A stretch of DNA of 64,000 bases from the IMG/VR virus record IMGVR_UViG_3300044673_000097, positions 21,380 through 85,379 of that record; one strand, 5' to 3'. The DNA comes from a virus. The notes under the pieces are model-generated. The model was not told the DNA's origin, searched no databases, and saw only the letters and a list, made by a program, of their open reading frames with translations. A program made the position numbers and the translations under genes. Shown in pieces: positions 61,828-64,000 of the stretch (positions within the stretch are counted from its first letter, which is position 1; each line of letters opens with the position of its first letter).

Positions 61828-62082
61828 ATGATTCAGGCAAAGTTTCGTGTTACGTCAGTTGACCGAGTATCGACCTGCAGCGCATCGGGCGAATATGCCA
61901 ACGCGGTCGAGAAGGTGATGATGAGCGCCGTCACCGGCAAGAGCGAGGCGAACAAGCGCTGGTCGAAGTACACGCCGAATGGGCAGCTCACGATGCAGAT
62001 CGACAACCCCGAGGCGATGGGGCAGCTCAAGCCGGGCCAGTGCTACCGGCTGGACTTCAACGAGGCCGGCGAGGACGACTGA
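61828..62082 (+). CDS. 84-aa phage protein (conserved small beta protein)
   Basis: MIQAKFRVTSVDRVSTCSAS with LTMQIDNPEAMGQLKPGQCY then RLDFNEAGEDD. Small phage proteins with the pattern 'm~akf~v.sv.........~l.aV..........n..w.k.TP.g.l.l.i.np.a...~~~G~.Y~vdF..a.' share this end. Biological role unknown. Confidence 0.65.
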   Translation: MIQAKFRVTSVDRVSTCSASGEYANAVEKVMMSAVTGKSEANKRWSKYTPNGQLTMQIDNPEAMGQLKPGQCYRLDFNEAGEDD

Positions 62083-62094
62083 CGCAGCGCCATT

Positions 62095-62124
62095 GCCCCG
62101 GCCGGTGTGACAGCCGACCGGGGC
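62095..62124 (+). promoter_or_regulatory. Strong hairpin between two small genes
   Basis: GCCCCGG-C-CGG pairs with CCG-A-CCGGGGC across an 8-base loop in the 58-base gap before the SD AAGGAGG. No T-run follows, so termination is doubtful; a structural RNA element or attenuator is possible. Confidence 0.35.
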
Positions 62125-62140
62125 GCCAAGGAGGATTGTG

Positions 62141-62332
62141 ATGAACGTTACGATTTGGATGCTCGCGTTCTGCACCGCCGTCGGGTGGGCCCTAACCGAA
62201 CGGTGGTTACGGCAGAGAACACAGGAGCGCGTGGACGAATTGGAGAAGTCGATCGCGCGTTCGGTTGCAGACCTCGAAACAATCGTGGACGCCGCGGAGA
62301 AAGCCCCAGCAGACGGCGGGGAGGAGGGGTGA
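62141..62332 (+). CDS. Small membrane-anchored coiled-coil protein (63 aa)
   Basis: MNVTIWMLAFCTAVGWALTE has one membrane helix followed by a coil RVDELEKSIARSVADLETIV. SD AAGGAGG six bases upstream of the ATG. Unrecognised. Confidence 0.55.
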   Translation: MNVTIWMLAFCTAVGWALTERWLRQRTQERVDELEKSIARSVADLETIVDAAEKAPADGGEEG

Positions 62333-62604
62333 TGCTGCACGAGCTGAAAACGTGGCCGTGGCCGTTTCAAGCCATGAAGCGCGGCGAAAAGACCTTCGAG
62401 ATTCGCAAGGACGATCGTGGATACGCCGTGGGCGACACGCTGCACCTGCGCGAATGGGATCCCGACACGAAGGAATACAGCGGCGACACGCTCGACCGAG
62501 TGGTGACCTACCTCGTCCACGGTCCCGCGTGGAAGCTGCCGCGGGACATGGTCGTGATGTCCGTAGCCCCCACCCCACCCGCCGCGGAAGGGGGCGAGAG
62601 ATGA
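62332..62604 (+). CDS. DUF3850 (ASCH/PUA-like) protein
   Basis: MLHELKTWPWPFQAMKRGEK then TFEIRKDDRGYAVGDTLHLR and EWDPDTKEYSGDTLDR, a perfect DUF3850 signature ('h.lKt~p.~F..v..G.KtfEiRknDR.f.vGD.l.LrEwdp....YtG'). ASCH-type folds bind RNA or modified nucleobases; the phage role is unknown. TGATG overlap. Confidence 0.9.
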   Translation: MLHELKTWPWPFQAMKRGEKTFEIRKDDRGYAVGDTLHLREWDPDTKEYSGDTLDRVVTYLVHGPAWKLPRDMVVMSVAPTPPAAEGGER

Positions 62605-62888
62605 TCTGCGAATCCTGCAACACCGAATTGTTCCGAGGCGTGTGCCCATCGTGCGACCTGTACGATGCAGCCGTGGCGGCACAACGGGCTGCAGCGGAAT
62701 GGATCGCGCGCTCGAAGAATCCACGCGCCGAGCGTGCGTGGCTCAACCAGTACGGCGTATTCGCGTTCGTCGACGGTGTGGCGGCGCAACTGGCATCGGC
62801 CGAAGAGGCCGCTCCGTTCGCCGCGCTGACCACACAGGCCCGACAGGTGCGCGTGTTCGGATTCGGGAAGACCGAAGGGAGGGGGTGA
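62601..62888 (+). CDS. 95-aa zinc-ribbon protein
   Basis: MICESCNTELFRGVCPSCDL is a Cys4 ribbon at the N-terminus followed by a helical Ala-rich domain. ATGA overlap. Unrecognised. Confidence 0.6.
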   Translation: MICESCNTELFRGVCPSCDLYDAAVAAQRAAAEWIARSKNPRAERAWLNQYGVFAFVDGVAAQLASAEEAAPFAALTTQARQVRVFGFGKTEGRG

Positions 62889-63103
62889 TGGGAGATCGAC
62901 GCAAGCTGACTCCGATGCAGGCGATGGTAATGCTCGCGGTGCTCGGCATGACGTTGCCCGATCGAGAGAAGCGCGATGGCATCGACTGCGACCGATTCAA
63001 GCGCGGGAAGCCGAGTGGCGATTGCCAGGGTGATGGGCACTACCAGTGCCGAGAATGCACCGAGCACGAGAAGTCCCCCTCGGCGGGGGAGGGGGAGGGG
63101 TGA
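62888..63103 (+). CDS. 71-aa Cys-rich protein
   Basis: MGDRRKLTPMQAMVMLAVLG with CDRFKRGKPSGDC and CRECTEHEK. A short hydrophobic helix precedes the Cys region. Unrecognised. Confidence 0.5.
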   Translation: MGDRRKLTPMQAMVMLAVLGMTLPDREKRDGIDCDRFKRGKPSGDCQGDGHYQCRECTEHEKSPSAGEGEG

Positions 63104-63348
63104 TGAGCTACTGCCGATGGTCCGACGATTCGGACGTGTACGTGTACGATGACATCTGCGGCGCTATCGCCTGCCGCGAGTGCATTCTGCTTGGACGCTC
63201 GCAGTATTTCGAGTCCAGGGCAGATGCAGTCGCCCACCTTCGCGCCCACGAAGATGCGGGCCACAAGGTGCCGGACGGAGTCATCGAGGAAATCGAATCG
63301 GACGCTGCGCGGTTCGGTGACGATGCCGATTGCTGGGAGGGGAAGTGA
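63103..63348 (+). CDS. 81-aa conserved phage small protein (MSYCRWSDDSDVY type)
   Basis: MSYCRWSDDSDVYVYDDICG is a phage family opening seen in many actinophage and related genomes, followed by a Cys pair (IACREC) and VAHLRAHEDAGHKVPDGVIE. TGATG overlaps. Function unknown. Confidence 0.65.
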   Translation: MSYCRWSDDSDVYVYDDICGAIACRECILLGRSQYFESRADAVAHLRAHEDAGHKVPDGVIEEIESDAARFGDDADCWEGK

Positions 63349-63632
63349 TGGGCCTAGATGTGTACTACTTGCGAGTCGGGCGATTCCAGCAGCAGCGCGT
63401 CCGAATCGGTGACACCATCTGCGACCTGCGCAGAGCCTCTCGGATTCTGGCCGGGGTCGAGCAGGCCCTCTACACCGCAATATCCGAATCCGGGCAGGGG
63501 AAGTGCCTCAAGTGTGGGCGAATCTGCGAACGTAGCAGCTTGATGCACCGAGCGATGTCCGCTGGCGAGGCGTGCCATTGCCCCGACTGCGAAGGCGTCT
63601 TGATGCCGTTGCCTGTGGAGAATGAACCATGA
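63348..63632 (+). CDS. 94-aa protein with Cys4 ribbon
   Basis: MGLDVYYLRVGRFQQQRVRI then CLKCGRICERSSL and CHCPDCEG. Unrecognised; a small metal-binding protein. TGATG overlap. Confidence 0.5.
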   Translation: MGLDVYYLRVGRFQQQRVRIGDTICDLRRASRILAGVEQALYTAISESGQGKCLKCGRICERSSLMHRAMSAGEACHCPDCEGVLMPLPVENEP

Positions 63633-63916
63633 TTGAATTGACCTGCACGCAGCCGCACGAGAGCGAACTTGCGTGGCTTGAGGCGTATCGGTGGGACCGC
63701 AAGATGGCGCACGCCGAACTGTGCCGAGCCGTCGAGCGCATCATGACGGCGCCGGATTGGCGCGAGGCCCGTCGAGGGTTCGATGATATTCAGGCGCTCC
63801 AGGGACCAATCATGACGATCGCCACGATGCACCAGATGGCTGTGAAGGTGATGTCGCGAATGATTCCAGAAGTCACCATCGACCCCGTCGAAGGAATCAA
63901 GGTGAAGTCGCCATGA
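63629..63916 (+). CDS. 95-aa helical protein
   Basis: MIELTCTQPHESELAWLEAY is followed by helices ELCRAVERIMTAPDWREARR and IMTIATMHQMAVKVM. Unrecognised. Overlaps the next ATG (ATGA). Confidence 0.5.
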   Translation: MIELTCTQPHESELAWLEAYRWDRKMAHAELCRAVERIMTAPDWREARRGFDDIQALQGPIMTIATMHQMAVKVMSRMIPEVTIDPVEGIKVKSP

Positions 63917-64000
63917 CCCGCTACCTCCTCATCACCCTGTGTCTCCTCACCTCCTGCGCCCCGCTCGGGTGGGCTGCGATCGCGGGGGTCGGGGTAGGGG
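63913..64000 (+). CDS. Lipoprotein, N-terminal part (runs off the window)
   Basis: MTRYLLITLCLLTSCAPLGW starts a signal peptide with lipobox LTSC (Cys15). The frame is open to the window edge. Candidates include a lysogen surface protein or an Rz1-like spanin; too little is visible to decide. ATG overlaps the previous stop. Confidence 0.55.
   Translation, partial: MTRYLLITLCLLTSCAPLGWAAIAGVGVG

Overview
The window is a GC-rich (about two-thirds G+C by eye) temperate bacteriophage genome fragment. It is open at both ends: a fibre-like gene runs off the left edge and a lipoprotein gene off the right. Packaging, head and contractile-tail genes follow the Mu-like order (terminase, gp29-type portal, MuF, protease, decoration, capsid, gp36, tail completion, sheath, tube, chaperone, tape measure, gpN, gpP, gp45 spike, gp46, gp47, gp48). 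No Mu transposase is present; replication and recombination genes are of the helicase/primase/exonuclease type. The host is unknown. Two lipoproteins beside the repressor, one with a D/A/P-rich linker and a sulfatase-modifying-factor-like domain, resemble those common in Myxococcota, so a myxobacterial-type host is an inference.

Layout. Positions 1-28127 (minus strand) hold the morphogenesis operon: terminase at the right, fibres and baseplate at the left, including a Kelch-propeller fibre protein and an HNH endonuclease set between baseplate genes. Positions 28128-28545 are non-coding and sit upstream of the terminase. Positions 28546-32490 hold a zinc-finger protein, a possible regulator and, most notably, a locus that looks like a phage-borne, naturally nuclease-dead type V-F CRISPR system: a Cas12f-like protein with two of three RuvC catalytic residues replaced, a translationally coupled helical/coiled-coil partner, a tracrRNA-like hairpin, and two short arrays of imperfect repeats at about 71 bp pitch on either side of the genes. 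Positions 32462-49241 (minus) are a long early operon of mostly tiny overlapping genes, many with Cys pairs. It also carries RuvC resolvase, zinc-ribbon DnaB helicase, primase, replication initiator with internal iterons, HNH, methyltransferase, clamp-like protein, regulators, antirepressor and Cro.

Positions 49242-49358 are the divergent cro/cI control region. The rightward lobe (49359-64000, plus) contains cI, two lipoprotein morons, an IrrE-like gene on the opposite strand, then from a second operator-bearing promoter (about 51.74-51.79 kb) an operon of small genes, a coiled-coil protein, YqaJ-type exonuclease, an annealing/recombination candidate, an SSB-like protein, an intein-containing C5 cytosine methyltransferase and small accessory genes. 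The same operator word occurs at the cro promoter and at the 51.8 kb promoter, so the repressor pair probably controls both lobes.

Genes are packed with ATGA, GTGA or TGATG overlaps almost throughout. I used these overlaps to choose many starts. No lysis genes, integrase, tRNA genes or attachment sites were recognised in the window.
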